A DNA stretch of 9,177 bases, from contig JBKHDD010000190.1 in the NCBI GenBank assembly GCA_046541515.1, positions 1-9,177 of the forward strand, read 5' to 3'. The notes under the pieces were generated by a model. It was given only the letters and a program-made list of their open reading frames with translations, did no database searches and was not told the DNA's origin. Origin of the DNA: CAYFVR01 sp046541515 (GTDB lineage: Bacteria > Desulfobacterota > Desulfobacteria > Desulfobacterales > Desulfococcaceae). Shown here piece after piece: positions 1-6,624 of the stretch. Each line of letters begins with the position of its first letter. Position 1 is the first letter of the stretch. Position numbers and translations under genes: made by a program.

Positions 1-159
1 TCCTTGGCTGGTCCCAAGATCCTCCGCCAAACCCGCCCGCCCCAAAGCCTTTCCGTTCAATCCCGGTTTGGAATTCGTTAGTTTTTCGTCAACCGCTTGA
101 CGAGGCGCCGCCGCCGAATTACAAATGGGCCACGACAAACTCCTCCTGTTCCTCTCCCC

Positions 160-199
160 AAGGCCGCCTGGCGCCCCCCCCCGCCAGCGCGGCCTTTTT
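160..199 (+). terminator. Intrinsic terminator, plus strand
   Basis: The left arm (160-173) pairs with the right arm (182-196) with one bulged base around a C-rich loop, and a run of five T follows at 195-199. Orientation and T-run fit Rho-independent termination of a plus-strand transcript entering from left of the window. No convincing coding tail is visible before it. Frame 3 is open up to about 330, but it runs through this hairpin and is proline-rich like ordinary GC-rich non-coding sequence. Confidence 0.7.
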
Positions 200-251
200 A
201 CGTCGATCCCCCGCAAAAGGGCCGCCCCGACATCCAAGCTTCCGAAAAATC

Positions 252-300
252 GGCTCTTCCCTGTTTCGAGCGGAAAACAAACCGCAAACAACGAAGAGCC
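252..300. repeat. Nested inverted repeat in non-coding region
   Basis: GGCTCTTC at 252-259 is exactly complementary to GAAGAGCC at 293-300. The 33-base interior contains a second small stem, GCGG/CCGC. No gene overlaps it and a T-rich stretch (307-312) follows. It could be a weak second terminator, a structured RNA or chance. The rest of positions 1-340 holds nothing else I can support. Confidence 0.3.
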
Positions 301-334
301 AGGAGTCTTTTAATCCGATGCGCGAATATTGAAT

Positions 335-362
335 AAAAAAGCGGCTCCGAACCCGGAGCCGC
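335..362 (-). terminator. Intrinsic terminator of the PEP-CTERM gene
   Basis: A perfect 9-bp stem (341-349 with 354-362) and a 4-base loop are followed, on the minus strand, by a run of six T (335-340). It lies 50 bases beyond the stop codon of the minus-strand PEP-CTERM gene and is oriented to end that transcript. Confidence 0.88.
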
Positions 363-411
363 TTTCATGAAGCCGAGAAAAGCGAAAAGAATTTTTTCGC
401 GGGCGCTTCTT

Positions 412-1044
412 TCAGCCCTTTCGCCGCCGAACCGTATACAGACCCGCCAGGCCCATTCCGAAAAGGAGGATGGCGCCCGGTTCCGGGGTCGGGTTCACCT
501 GGACCGGGGAAACCCCCACCGCGTTCACGTCGAACCCGTCTTTGTTTCCACCGGTTCGATCCAGGATGGCCACGTATCGGAAGGGCGAATCGGACAGGCC
601 GGTCAAATCCACCGCGGAATAGCCTTGCGCGTCCTGATTGTCGATTTGGCCGGCGAAGACAAAGTCCTCCTCCGGAAATCCTTCCCCGGTGACGTAGGCG
701 TCGAAGTCGAAGCCGGAACCCGCCACCCAGACCTCCGCAAACTCCTTGTGGCCGCCCCGGTTGCCCCACGTGGTTTCAACCACTTCCACGGTTCCGGCGA
801 ATTCCGCGCCGAAATCGAAAATGGCGTGGCCGCCCAGGCCGAGGCTCAGGAAGTTTTTATCACCGGCGTTGTCCTTGTCCGGAGAGCCCAGGGCGTTGTC
901 GGTATTGGCCCGAAAGGAGTCCATTTTTGCCCGGTTGCCCGCTTCCCAGGCGACGTCGGTGGCCCAAAGCGTGTCCGCGCTCGCCATGGCGACAAATCCC
1001 AAGATTCCAAAAATAACCAGTCCAAAAATTGATAACTTTTTCAT
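412..1044 (-). CDS. PEP-CTERM sorting domain protein
   Basis: Secreted protein of 210 residues with both ends typical of exosortase substrates. Residues 1-23 form a signal peptide (MKKLSIFG, hydrophobic core, likely cleavage after ASA). The C-terminus has the PEP motif (187-189), a hydrophobic helix (191-204) and a basic tail RRRK. By family knowledge, exosortase recognises this tail and moves the protein to the cell surface or exopolysaccharide matrix. The middle (about 50-178) is Asp/Gly-rich, with spaced SLGLGG, AEVWV and RYVAIL motifs suggesting a galactose-binding-like beta-sandwich; that fold is inference. The start at 1044 was chosen because GGGAGAG (1048-1054) sits 3 bases upstream and the signal peptide begins there; the frame is open further upstream to 1164 but would bury the signal. 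It is single-gene between a sigma-54-type promoter and a strong terminator. No exosortase gene is in the window. Confidence 0.9.
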   Translation of the reverse strand: MKKLSIFGLVIFGILGFVAMASADTLWATDVAWEAGNRAKMDSFRANTDNALGSPDKDNAGDKNFLSLGLGGHAIFDFGAEFAGTVEVVETTWGNRGGHKEFAEVWVAGSGFDFDAYVTGEGFPEEDFVFAGQIDNQDAQGYSAVDLTGLSDSPFRYVAILDRTGGNKDGFDVNAVGVSPVQVNPTPEPGAILLFGMGLAGLYTVRRRKG

Positions 1045-1128
1045 TGTCTCTCCCGAATGACTCGTTTGTTGGGGCCGAAGACGCGCACTCCGTCCCCAAA
1101 GAATGGATTCGTTCCCGCAAAGGAAGAC

Positions 1129-1144
1129 AGCAACATTGATGCCA
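1129..1144 (-). promoter_or_regulatory. Sigma-54 (-24/-12) promoter
   Basis: On the minus strand the sequence reads TGGCATCAATGTTGCT. The invariant GG (1142-1143) and GC (1130-1131) are separated by exactly 10 bases, and the flanks match the TGGCAC-N5-TTGC consensus closely. The predicted transcript starts near 1118, giving a leader of about 75 bases before the PEP-CTERM start at 1044. Several PEP-CTERM genes are known to depend on RpoN with the PrsK/PrsR two-component pair, which makes this assignment biologically sensible. Confidence 0.75.
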
Positions 1145-1186
1145 CGGGATGTTTTTTTCAACAAGTATTTGAAATTAAATTGGAAA

Positions 1187-1211
1187 CTTTTTCCCTTCCC
1201 TGCGGAAAAAG
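1187..1211. repeat. 8-bp inverted repeat upstream of sigma-54 promoter
   Basis: CTTTTTCC (1187-1194) and GGAAAAAG (1204-1211) flank a 9-base spacer, about 45-70 bases upstream of the -24 element. It could be an upstream activator site for a sigma-54 enhancer-binding protein, or a weak terminator hairpin for the chemoreceptor gene ending at 1354. The sequence does not decide between these. The remainder of 1045-1353 is AT-rich non-coding sequence. Confidence 0.35.
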
Positions 1212-1353
1212 GGCCAGATGTATAACCAAAACGATTCCAAACGGAAAGAATAATGAAAAAAATTATTTTGGGTTTTACCGGCTTTTGGGAAGCAAGCGTC
1301 CCATATCGATTTCCGTTTCTTGGAGTGGCGAAAAAGCCAACAAGAAGCCCCCG

Positions 1354-2676
1354 CTACCCCATCCCCAGGGCCGGAGACGGCCGGGACGGAATGCCCGCCT
1401 CCGGTTCCGGCGGCCGCCCATGCTTTTTCAGCCGATCGTCCAACCGACGAAGGGTCGCTTCCACCCGCCGAATCCCTTCGGCCTGCGCGTTGGACGCGCT
1501 CACGATTTCCCCCATGTTGGCCGCCGCCTGGGCCACGGTTTCAGACACCGCCTGAAAGGCTTCGCTCGTTTCCACCAGCCGCGCATGACCTTCCCGGATT
1601 TTCTCCGTATTCCGCCGGACCAGTTCGTCGGTTTTCCGGGCCGCCTCCGCCGAACGGCCCGCCAGGTTCCGCACCTCGCCGGCCACCACGGAAAAGCCCG
1701 CCCCGGCCGCCCCCGCCCGTGCCGCCTCGATGGAGGCGTTCAGGGCCAGCAGATTGGTCTGAAAGGCGATATCGTCGATGGTCCCCACGACCTGGGCGGT
1801 TTCTTCCCCGGCTTTCCGGCTCGATTCGGTCGTGTCCCGCAGTCGGGACATCGACCCTTCCACCCGGTCAAAAAGCGATTTCAGCTCCGCCAGCAATTCC
1901 GAACTCCGTCGGGCGCGCGCCGCGTTTTCCTCAAAAGAGGCGCCCATTTCCCGAAGCACGGAGGTGACCAGATGCTCCGTCTCCTTCTCGGAGTCCCGGA
2001 TATCGGCCTGAAGCGTCTCGGTCAATTCGGCCATGCGGGCCTGAGAAGATTCCAGTTCGGCCACCGCTTCACGCTGTTGGACCAGGGCTTCCCGCTGAAC
2101 GGAAAATCCCCGCCGGATGCTCAATTCCGCGCAAAAGACCGCCACCATCAGGGCGAAAAACGGCCCCAGCAGGTTGGCGATCTCCACCTGGAAAGCCTGG
2201 TCGGGGGGCGGGGAAAAGTGCGGGAGGGGATGGCCGGAGAAATGAAGCCACGAGAAGAACAGCAGTTGGAGAAGAACCAGAACGAACCAGAGCGCCATGT
2301 GCCGGAACCCCAGAAAAATGGCGGCAAAGGTGGGATAGGCGATGTTCCAGGTCAGCGCGTCGGAAAAAAGGCCGCCCGTGTAGTAGGGAAGCAGCGTGAA
2401 ATGAATTCCGAGAGGCAGAAACACCCATAACCCCAAAAGGTCCAGCGACCGGAAAAAACGAAACAGAAAAGGCCCGCAAAAGGCAAGCACCATCACGATC
2501 GACATGCTGACGGCTAAAACCGGTTGGTCCAGCCGGTTCCACTTCAGCGCGTTGGGGATGAAAAACAGGGGGGAAACGAGGATAAACGGGATCAACTGCC
2601 GCGCACGGCGCAACTTGTCCGGGTCCAATTGGATATTTTCCGGAATGAACCACAAGACCAAATGCCGGAATTGCAT
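1354..2676 (-). CDS. Methyl-accepting chemotaxis protein, six-TM sensor
   Basis: Chemoreceptor of 440 residues. The N-terminal half has about six hydrophobic helices (roughly 28-46, 52-76, 79-99, 106-122, 126-145, 165-184) with short loops and no large periplasmic domain. It resembles the multi-helix membrane sensors of some histidine kinases. A long helix (about 190-300) leads to the highly conserved MCP hairpin tip (302-341) with FQTNLLALNASIEAARAG and GFSVVAGEVRNLAGRSAEAA, which contacts CheW and CheA. No HAMP domain is evident between the last membrane helix and the coiled coil. The C-terminus ends in a Pro-rich tail without a CheR/CheB-binding pentapeptide. The start at 2676 is set by GGAGG (2684-2688) 7 bases upstream; the open frame extends to 2853 but that part is unlike protein. 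It is divergent from a second receptor; no che genes are adjacent. The signal it senses is unknown. Confidence 0.93.
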   Translation of the reverse strand: MQFRHLVLWFIPENIQLDPDKLRRARQLIPFILVSPLFFIPNALKWNRLDQPVLAVSMSIVMVLAFCGPFLFRFFRSLDLLGLWVFLPLGIHFTLLPYYTGGLFSDALTWNIAYPTFAAIFLGFRHMALWFVLVLLQLLFFSWLHFSGHPLPHFSPPPDQAFQVEIANLLGPFFALMVAVFCAELSIRRGFSVQREALVQQREAVAELESSQARMAELTETLQADIRDSEKETEHLVTSVLREMGASFEENAARARRSSELLAELKSLFDRVEGSMSRLRDTTESSRKAGEETAQVVGTIDDIAFQTNLLALNASIEAARAGAAGAGFSVVAGEVRNLAGRSAEAARKTDELVRRNTEKIREGHARLVETSEAFQAVSETVAQAAANMGEIVSASNAQAEGIRRVEATLRRLDDRLKKHGRPPEPEAGIPSRPSPALGMG

Positions 2677-2832
2677 GGTAACGCCTCCGTTGCGGGTTCC
2701 ATTGGAAAGATCGCGGAGGAGTGAATTTATAAGAAATCGGGGGAAATTGCACTCGCTTTCCGGAAGATTGGAGAATTCTAGCAGAATTTTAACCTTGGCT
2801 TTGCCCCCTGTTTCCCCGCAAGGGAAGCCCGA

Positions 2833-2859
2833 AAATCGGACCATCTTAACCAAACCTTA
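2833..2859 (-). promoter_or_regulatory. Sigma-28 (FliA)-like promoter
   Basis: On the minus strand TAAGGTTT (2852-2859), then exactly 11 bases, then TCCGATTT (2833-2840). This compares with the sigma-28 consensus TAAAGTTT-N11-GCCGATAA: 7 of 8 in the first box, 5 of 8 in the second including the core CCGAT, with ideal spacing. It points at the six-TM chemoreceptor, leaving a leader of about 150 bases. Motility genes are the usual sigma-28 targets. A second, weaker match (GAAA-N15-CCCGATTT) lies nearer the gene, around 2735-2761. Confidence 0.5.
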
Positions 2860-2862
2860 ACC
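2845..2862. repeat. Direct repeat CTTAACC, 11-base period
   Basis: CTTAACC occurs at 2845-2851 and again at 2856-2862, one helical turn apart, in the spacer between two divergent chemoreceptor genes. It overlaps the -35 box of the putative sigma-28 promoter, so it could be a regulator site. It may equally be chance. Confidence 0.3.
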
Positions 2863-2939
2863 CGAATCGGATACAGAAAGGCGAAAAACCCCATCTTTCT
2901 TTGACGCGCCCACACTTCTTGGGAAAGGGCCGATTCACC

Positions 2940-4556
2940 ATGCAGAAAAACCGATTCGGGGTCGCCCTCAAAACCTCGGTGTTAAACGGGATTATCGTTT
3001 TGCTGCTCCTTCTGGCGGCAACGGCCTTCCTATTCCGGTTTCAATCGGGACTGGTCGATTTCATTCTCCAGGAATATTCCAAAAAAATGGACACCTCGCT
3101 GGACCGGCAGGCGGACCGGGAGCGGGCCGCCTTTCGGGAAGAGCTGGAAATCCACATGCAGATCGCCAGCGGGGTGGCCGGCCTCTTTTTGTACGAATTC
3201 GACGAAGAGGGGCTGAAATACGCCCTGGCCCCCTACGGCCGGATGGCCCACATTCGGGCGATCCGGGTGCTGGAACGGGGCGACCGCCCCTTCGGCGCCG
3301 TATGGGAGGCGGAGGGCGCGGTGCGGCACGGGACCAACCTGCCCCCGGGTTGGGACGAAACGGCGCTGGGCGGCGTGATGGAAGCCCCCGTGGAATACCA
3401 GGGGCGGACCCTTGGAAAGCTCCAGATGTTTTTCTCCGAGACGGCCTTTCTGGAAAACCTCGCGGAGAGCAAAAAAACCGCCGCGGCGGACATCGAGCGA
3501 TTCCGCGAAACAGTGGGCGGGCGGGTCCGGCGGGGCTTCTTCCAGCAGATGGCCGCGGCCTGCCTCATCGTCCTGACGCTGGTGATGGGCATTACCCTCT
3601 GCCTTCGGTTCACGGCCATCCGTCCCATCCGCGGGGTGGTGTCCAATCTGTTTCGAAAGGCCGAACGGTTCGCCGGGGAATCTCGCCGGATTTCCCGGGT
3701 GAGCCAGGACCTGGCCTCGGGCGCGGCGCAACAGGCCGCCTCCATCGAGGGAATCGCCGCCGCCCTGGAGGAGCTTTCCGGAAAGACGCGGGAAAACGCC
3801 GAGGGCGCGGTGAACGCCCATCGGCTGATCAACGAAGTGAACGAGAAGGTGGAAACGGCGGACGCCGAGATGAAAACGCTGACGGAATCGGTGGGGCAAA
3901 TCGAAAGGGCCAGCCAGGAGACCTCGGAGATTATCCAGACCGTGGACGAGATCAGCTTCCAGACCAACCTGCTGGCGCTGAACGCCTCCATCGAATCGGC
4001 CCGGGCGGGCGAGGCCGGGGCCGGATTTTCCGTGGTGGCCAAGGAAATCCGGGCCTTGGCGGCCCGGTCGGCGAAAGCGGCCGGCCGCACGGCGGCCCTG
4101 TTGCAAAACACCATCTCCGGCGCGCAACACTGTTCCGAACTGACCGCCAACACCAACCGGGCCTTTGAAACCCTGGCGGAAAACGCCCGGGCGGTGCGGG
4201 CGCTCATGGAGGGGATTTCCCAGGCCTCCCAGGAACAGGCCCGGCACATCGACGCCATCAACGAAGCCTTGGCCGATGCGGACCAGGCGGTGCAAACCAA
4301 CGCCGCCGGCGCCCAGGAAGCCGCCGCCTCCGCCGCCGTCATGCACCGCCAGGCGGAGGGCATGCGGGAGGTGGCGCAGGTGCTGGAGTCGGTGATGAGC
4401 GGACGGCGGGAGACCAACGGGCGGGAACCGGAAAGCGGCGGGCCGGATGCGGGCGGCCTTGGGGATCGCCGGAATTCTCTTCCGGCGCCGTCCGGGGGGA
4501 TTCCAGCGTTGCAAGAAGAGCGGGGGATGCGATTTCTTCGGGGAAAGCCCGCCTAG
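2940..4556 (+). CDS. Methyl-accepting chemotaxis protein, periplasmic sensor
   Basis: Transmembrane chemoreceptor of 538 residues. Helix 1 (about 15-34) and helix 2 (about 204-222) enclose a periplasmic ligand-binding region of about 170 residues, which I cannot assign to a named sensor family. Then come a short linker (with TAIRPIRG, HAMP-like at its start), the helical signalling domain beginning with ASGAAQQAASIEGIAAALEE, and the conserved hairpin tip (336-376) with SFQTNLLALNASIESARAG and GFSVVAKEIRALAARS. Role by family: it relays ligand binding to CheA through CheW. After the last coiled coil, residues 488-538 form a Gly/Pro/Arg-rich tail with no CheR pentapeptide. ATG at 2940 is preferred, with GGGAAAGGG (2921-2929) about 10 bases upstream. 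An in-frame TTG at 2901 lacks a ribosome-binding site. I see no terminator after the stop. The gene is divergent from the other receptor and its tip sequence is similar, but the sensor halves are unrelated. Confidence 0.93.
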   Translation: MQKNRFGVALKTSVLNGIIVLLLLLAATAFLFRFQSGLVDFILQEYSKKMDTSLDRQADRERAAFREELEIHMQIASGVAGLFLYEFDEEGLKYALAPYGRMAHIRAIRVLERGDRPFGAVWEAEGAVRHGTNLPPGWDETALGGVMEAPVEYQGRTLGKLQMFFSETAFLENLAESKKTAAADIERFRETVGGRVRRGFFQQMAAACLIVLTLVMGITLCLRFTAIRPIRGVVSNLFRKAERFAGESRRISRVSQDLASGAAQQAASIEGIAAALEELSGKTRENAEGAVNAHRLINEVNEKVETADAEMKTLTESVGQIERASQETSEIIQTVDEISFQTNLLALNASIESARAGEAGAGFSVVAKEIRALAARSAKAAGRTAALLQNTISGAQHCSELTANTNRAFETLAENARAVRALMEGISQASQEQARHIDAINEALADADQAVQTNAAGAQEAAASAAVMHRQAEGMREVAQVLESVMSGRRETNGREPESGGPDAGGLGDRRNSLPAPSGGIPALQEERGMRFLRGKPA

Positions 4557-4999
4557 GCGCGCCCCCATTTCCGGAGGAAAAACGCCCCCGACCCAAAAGG
4601 AAGGGAGACGCTCCAAAACAACCGAAATCTTCCGCACGAAAACCGAAAAACCGGGCGGGACCGTTTCATCGGGTCCAACCAGCAGGCCACCTGGTTGGTC
4701 GGGATGTCGTTTCCGGCGAAGGGGTTTTCCAATCTGAACAACTCCCGGCTTTTCAAGTCCACCTTGCACAGAAAGCCCTCGGCGTAGTCGTTAGGCGATT
4801 TGCAAAAAAACAAGTACCATCCTCCCCGGGATCGACGAGTTGCATTCGTTGAATATAGGATAGATCGGGATCGGGCTGCGAGTACAACTCCTCGCTCCCG
4901 GACTCGGTGTGGATATTTCTGCAAATCGCCTTAAACATGGGGTCCGGCGACGAGGCGGTTCAGCCCTTCCTCCACCCGCGCCGCCAACGCCTCTTCGCC
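4553..4999 (-). pseudogene. Frameshifted fragment of an unrecognised gene
   Basis: Protein-like sequence continues across three minus-strand frames. It begins EALAARVEEGLNRLVAGP (from 4999), shifts at the C-run 4939-4942 into FKAICRNIHTESGSEELYS...MQLVDPGEDG, then shifts again at or just before the T-run 4804-4810 into CKSPNDYAEGFLCKVDLK...RLENPFAGNDIPTNQVACWLDP. Dropping one C and adding one T restores a single reading frame of about 140 residues. The stop at 4553 overlaps the end of the chemoreceptor tail-to-tail. I do not recognise the family. The upstream part is missing: an in-frame TAG is at 5000-5002 and the transposase remnant begins just beyond, so insertion may have truncated the gene. 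Both shifts fall at or near homopolymers, so sequencing error cannot be excluded for them. Confidence 0.5.
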
Positions 5000-5010
5000 C
5001 TAGGCGAAGA
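4992..5010. repeat. Short palindrome at fragment/transposase boundary
   Basis: TCTTCGCC (4992-4999) and GGCGAAGA (5003-5010) form a perfect 8-bp inverted repeat around CTA. It lies exactly where the minus-strand gene fragment stops and shortly before the transposase remnant, so it may mark the left edge of the old insertion. No matching copy was seen near 5930-6000. Confidence 0.3.
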
Positions 5011-5059
5011 AGAAACGCCGCGCCAAGGGACAAGGGAGCTTCCCCGGGAGCGGCCGACC

Positions 5060-5930
5060 ATGGACAAATCCCGCCCCGTCCTTTACGAGACGGACCACGA
5101 AGCCCCGCCTCCGGAGGCGAAGCGGATCTCTCCGCTTGCCGTCGCGCCGGGAATCGTCCCCGTTTGGGCCGGCGGCCCCCGGCCCAAATGCTTTTTCGCC
5201 CTGCGCAAAAGCTTTCTCGGGGCCTCCCCGGCGGGCCGTTCGCCGGAGCCCCAATTCGTTTGGGAGCTGTTGACCTCCAACCCGAGCTTCGCCCGGGCCT
5301 GCGGATACCGGCCCCGAGTCAAGTACGGAACCCGCCTGTGCGCCGACGTGGCAGCCTGCGCAAGCTGGGGGAGTTCGACCAGATCATGCGGACCTGCGGC
5401 CTCTGGGACCGCGCGAAAACCGACCAGGTCCGAGGCAAGGTCCGGGAGGGCGTCGCGAAGAGGGAAAACGTCGTCGTGGGCGACACGACCCATTACGCTC
5501 TTCCGCGGCCTTCCCCGGGGCATGGAGAAGCTTGCGCCCCATGGAAACCTGGTCTGCGCCGCCGGGGCGGAGATGGAATATTGGGGCGCCGGGGCGGCCA
5601 GACATTCATCTGCCGCGCCCCCGGGACGAGTCCGGCGCCCCGGCCCGCGCGTCTCGCCAACGGCGGCTCGAGTGTTGTCCCGGCGCGGACAAGGGCCGGG
5701 TGGCGACCGTGCCGTTCCAAATGTCGCCCCACGCTGACCCCGAGGACCCGCCATGGCAAGGCGGCATCGGGCCGCGACGAAGCCGCGCCCGTCGGTGGAG
5801 CGCATGATCAAGCGCCTCAAACGCGACCTGGGCGATCCCCGTCTGACCAAGCGGGGCAACGACTCGTTCCAGGCCTGTCTGGGCAAGACGCCGTGCGCGT
5901 TCCACGTCCCGCTGCGCATATGGCCGGGAG
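5060..5930 (+). pseudogene. Decayed DDE transposase (IS remnant)
   Basis: Transposase similarity is spread over all three plus frames. Frame 2 gives the N-terminus from ATG 5060 (MDKSRPVLYETD, then FLGASPAGRSPEPQFVWELL and TSNPSFARACGYRPR). A one-base loss near 5351 moves to frame 1 (SLRKLGEFDQIMRTCGLWDR to NVVVGDTTHY, probably the first catalytic Asp). After about 5500 the similarity jumps to a C-terminal segment (HGNLVCAAGAEMEYWGA, frame 2), so the central region expected to hold the second catalytic Asp is deleted. Further shifts pass through frame 1 (QTFICRAPG), frame 3 (LECCPGADKGRVATVPFQ) and back to frame 2 (SVERMIKRLKRDLGDPRLTK, RGNDSFQACLGKT). The arrangement suggests an IS1182-like or related IS4-superfamily element; the exact family is uncertain. 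It cannot be functional. No terminal inverted repeats or target duplications were found. Confidence 0.75.
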
Positions 5931-6182
5931 GGGCGGACCTTAAAAATTCATTGAAATTGGCGAGTTGCGTCCTGATTTTCTGGTTTCCCCCTGATTTCTC
6001 AAATCTGGACGGCCGAAGTCCTCGAAGGGGGCCGTCGGGACAAATCGGGAGCCCCCGGATGGGCGGCCGGGACCGGGTTTTTGGCCGCGAATCGCGATCT
6101 GGAACGTTTGCGCGGAGGCTCAACAATAACCGATGCCGTCCACCTTGGAATTGCAAACGGCCAATTGCGCCTGATTGAACAA

Positions 6183-6201
6183 GGGCGAATGGGATTCGCC
6201 C
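6183..6201. repeat. Short palindromic intergenic repeat
   Basis: GGGCGAAT and ATTCGCCC form an 8-bp stem with a GGG loop, flanked by A and CTACA. GGGCGA...CGCCCCTACA palindromes of this style are dispersed repeats in many environmental bacterial genomes. Only one copy is in the window, so repetitiveness is inferred from that resemblance. Confidence 0.45.
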
Positions 6202-6266
6202 CTACAATTTTGGCCAAAACAAACGGTTGGGATGAGACCGGAAGTGCCGAATCAGGGCGTCCAGGA

Positions 6267-6308
6267 TATAAAAAGGATGTCCGGGATTCCCCGCCCGGAA
6301 CATCCTTT
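6267..6308 (-). terminator. Strong orphan terminator, minus strand
   Basis: The arms 6272-6285 and 6294-6308 pair over 14 bp with one bulged base. On the minus strand the stem is followed by TTTTTATAT. This is a good Rho-independent terminator for leftward transcription, yet no minus-strand protein gene lies to its right before the EcsC gene, which runs the other way. It may end a small RNA or act as a bidirectional insulator. Confidence 0.6.
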
Positions 6309-6405
6309 CATCCTGCACAATCCCGCCCGCCCCGGTCAAATGGAACGTTTCGCGGCCCCCGACGCCCGAGGCGCTATCCGTAAAATTCTCGGCCCCGTTT
6401 GACAA

Positions 6406-6447
6406 CCGCCTCCCCGTCCCGCCCGCCAATCCCGCCTCCCCGTCCCG
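6406..6447. repeat. 16-base direct repeat in pyrimidine-rich tract
   Basis: CCGCCTCCCCGTCCCG occurs at 6406-6421 and 6432-6447, a 26-base period. The surrounding stretch to about 6480 is almost entirely C and T on the plus strand. No gene overlaps it. The function is unknown. Confidence 0.6.
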
Positions 6448-6624
6448 CTCCTTCCATCCATTATTTTATCCATTTTCAATATGTTGGGAAATTCTTCGAC
6501 CACGAACCCAATTTTTTTTGAAAAACCCGCCATCCGGAACCGTATGAAAAGTTCAGCAACGGAGGAAAAAGGACAAAACGCCTTTCACCGCCCGTTTTGG
6601 GCGAAAAACGAAGGAGGACAAATC

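Larger units (their letters stand above)
5931..6624. other. Non-coding region rich in inverted repeats
   Basis: About 690 bases without a supportable gene. They contain short stems at 6007-6021, 6027-6056 (GGGGGC/GCCCCC) and 6063-6088 (GCGGCC/GGCCGC), the palindrome at 6183-6201, the strong hairpin at 6267-6308 and a pyrimidine-rich stretch at 6405-6480. The last 140 bases should carry the promoter of the EcsC-family gene; TTGAAA at 6518-6523 with TATGAA at 6543-6548 is the best pair seen, but its 19-base spacing is poor. Confidence 0.5.

Noticed and set aside
1253..1555. Plus-strand ATG with GGAAAGA upstream, encoding MKKIILGFTGFWEAS and more.
   Set aside because: The opening resembles a signal peptide, but the hydrophobic core is too short and the frame then runs antisense through the MCP gene; probably chance.
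1057..2430. Long plus-strand open frame (457 codons) opposite the six-TM chemoreceptor.
   Set aside because: It is antisense to a clear MCP gene, rich in Pro/Gly/Arg/His as expected of a GC-rich shadow, and has no recognisable motif.
2929..2936. GCCGATTC just before the second chemoreceptor as a sigma-28 -10 box.
   Set aside because: It lies 3 bases from the ATG and has no TAAA box at the right distance.
3030..4769. Minus-strand open frame of 579 codons across the second chemoreceptor, and another at 3233-4417.
   Set aside because: Both are shadows of the MCP coding strand, with low-complexity composition and no ribosome-binding site or motif.
5083..6156. Minus-strand open frame of 357 codons across the transposase remnant.
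   Set aside because: The plus-strand similarity explains the sequence; the minus frame has shadow-like composition and runs into clearly non-coding sequence.
6406..6447. 16-base direct repeat as a CRISPR repeat pair.
   Set aside because: There are only two copies with a 10-base gap; unit and spacer are too short for a CRISPR array.
6336..6533. Minus-strand open frame starting MAGFSKKIGFVVEEF.
   Set aside because: The first 27 residues look protein-like, but there is no ribosome-binding site and the rest is Arg/Gly low-complexity translation of the pyrimidine-rich repeat.
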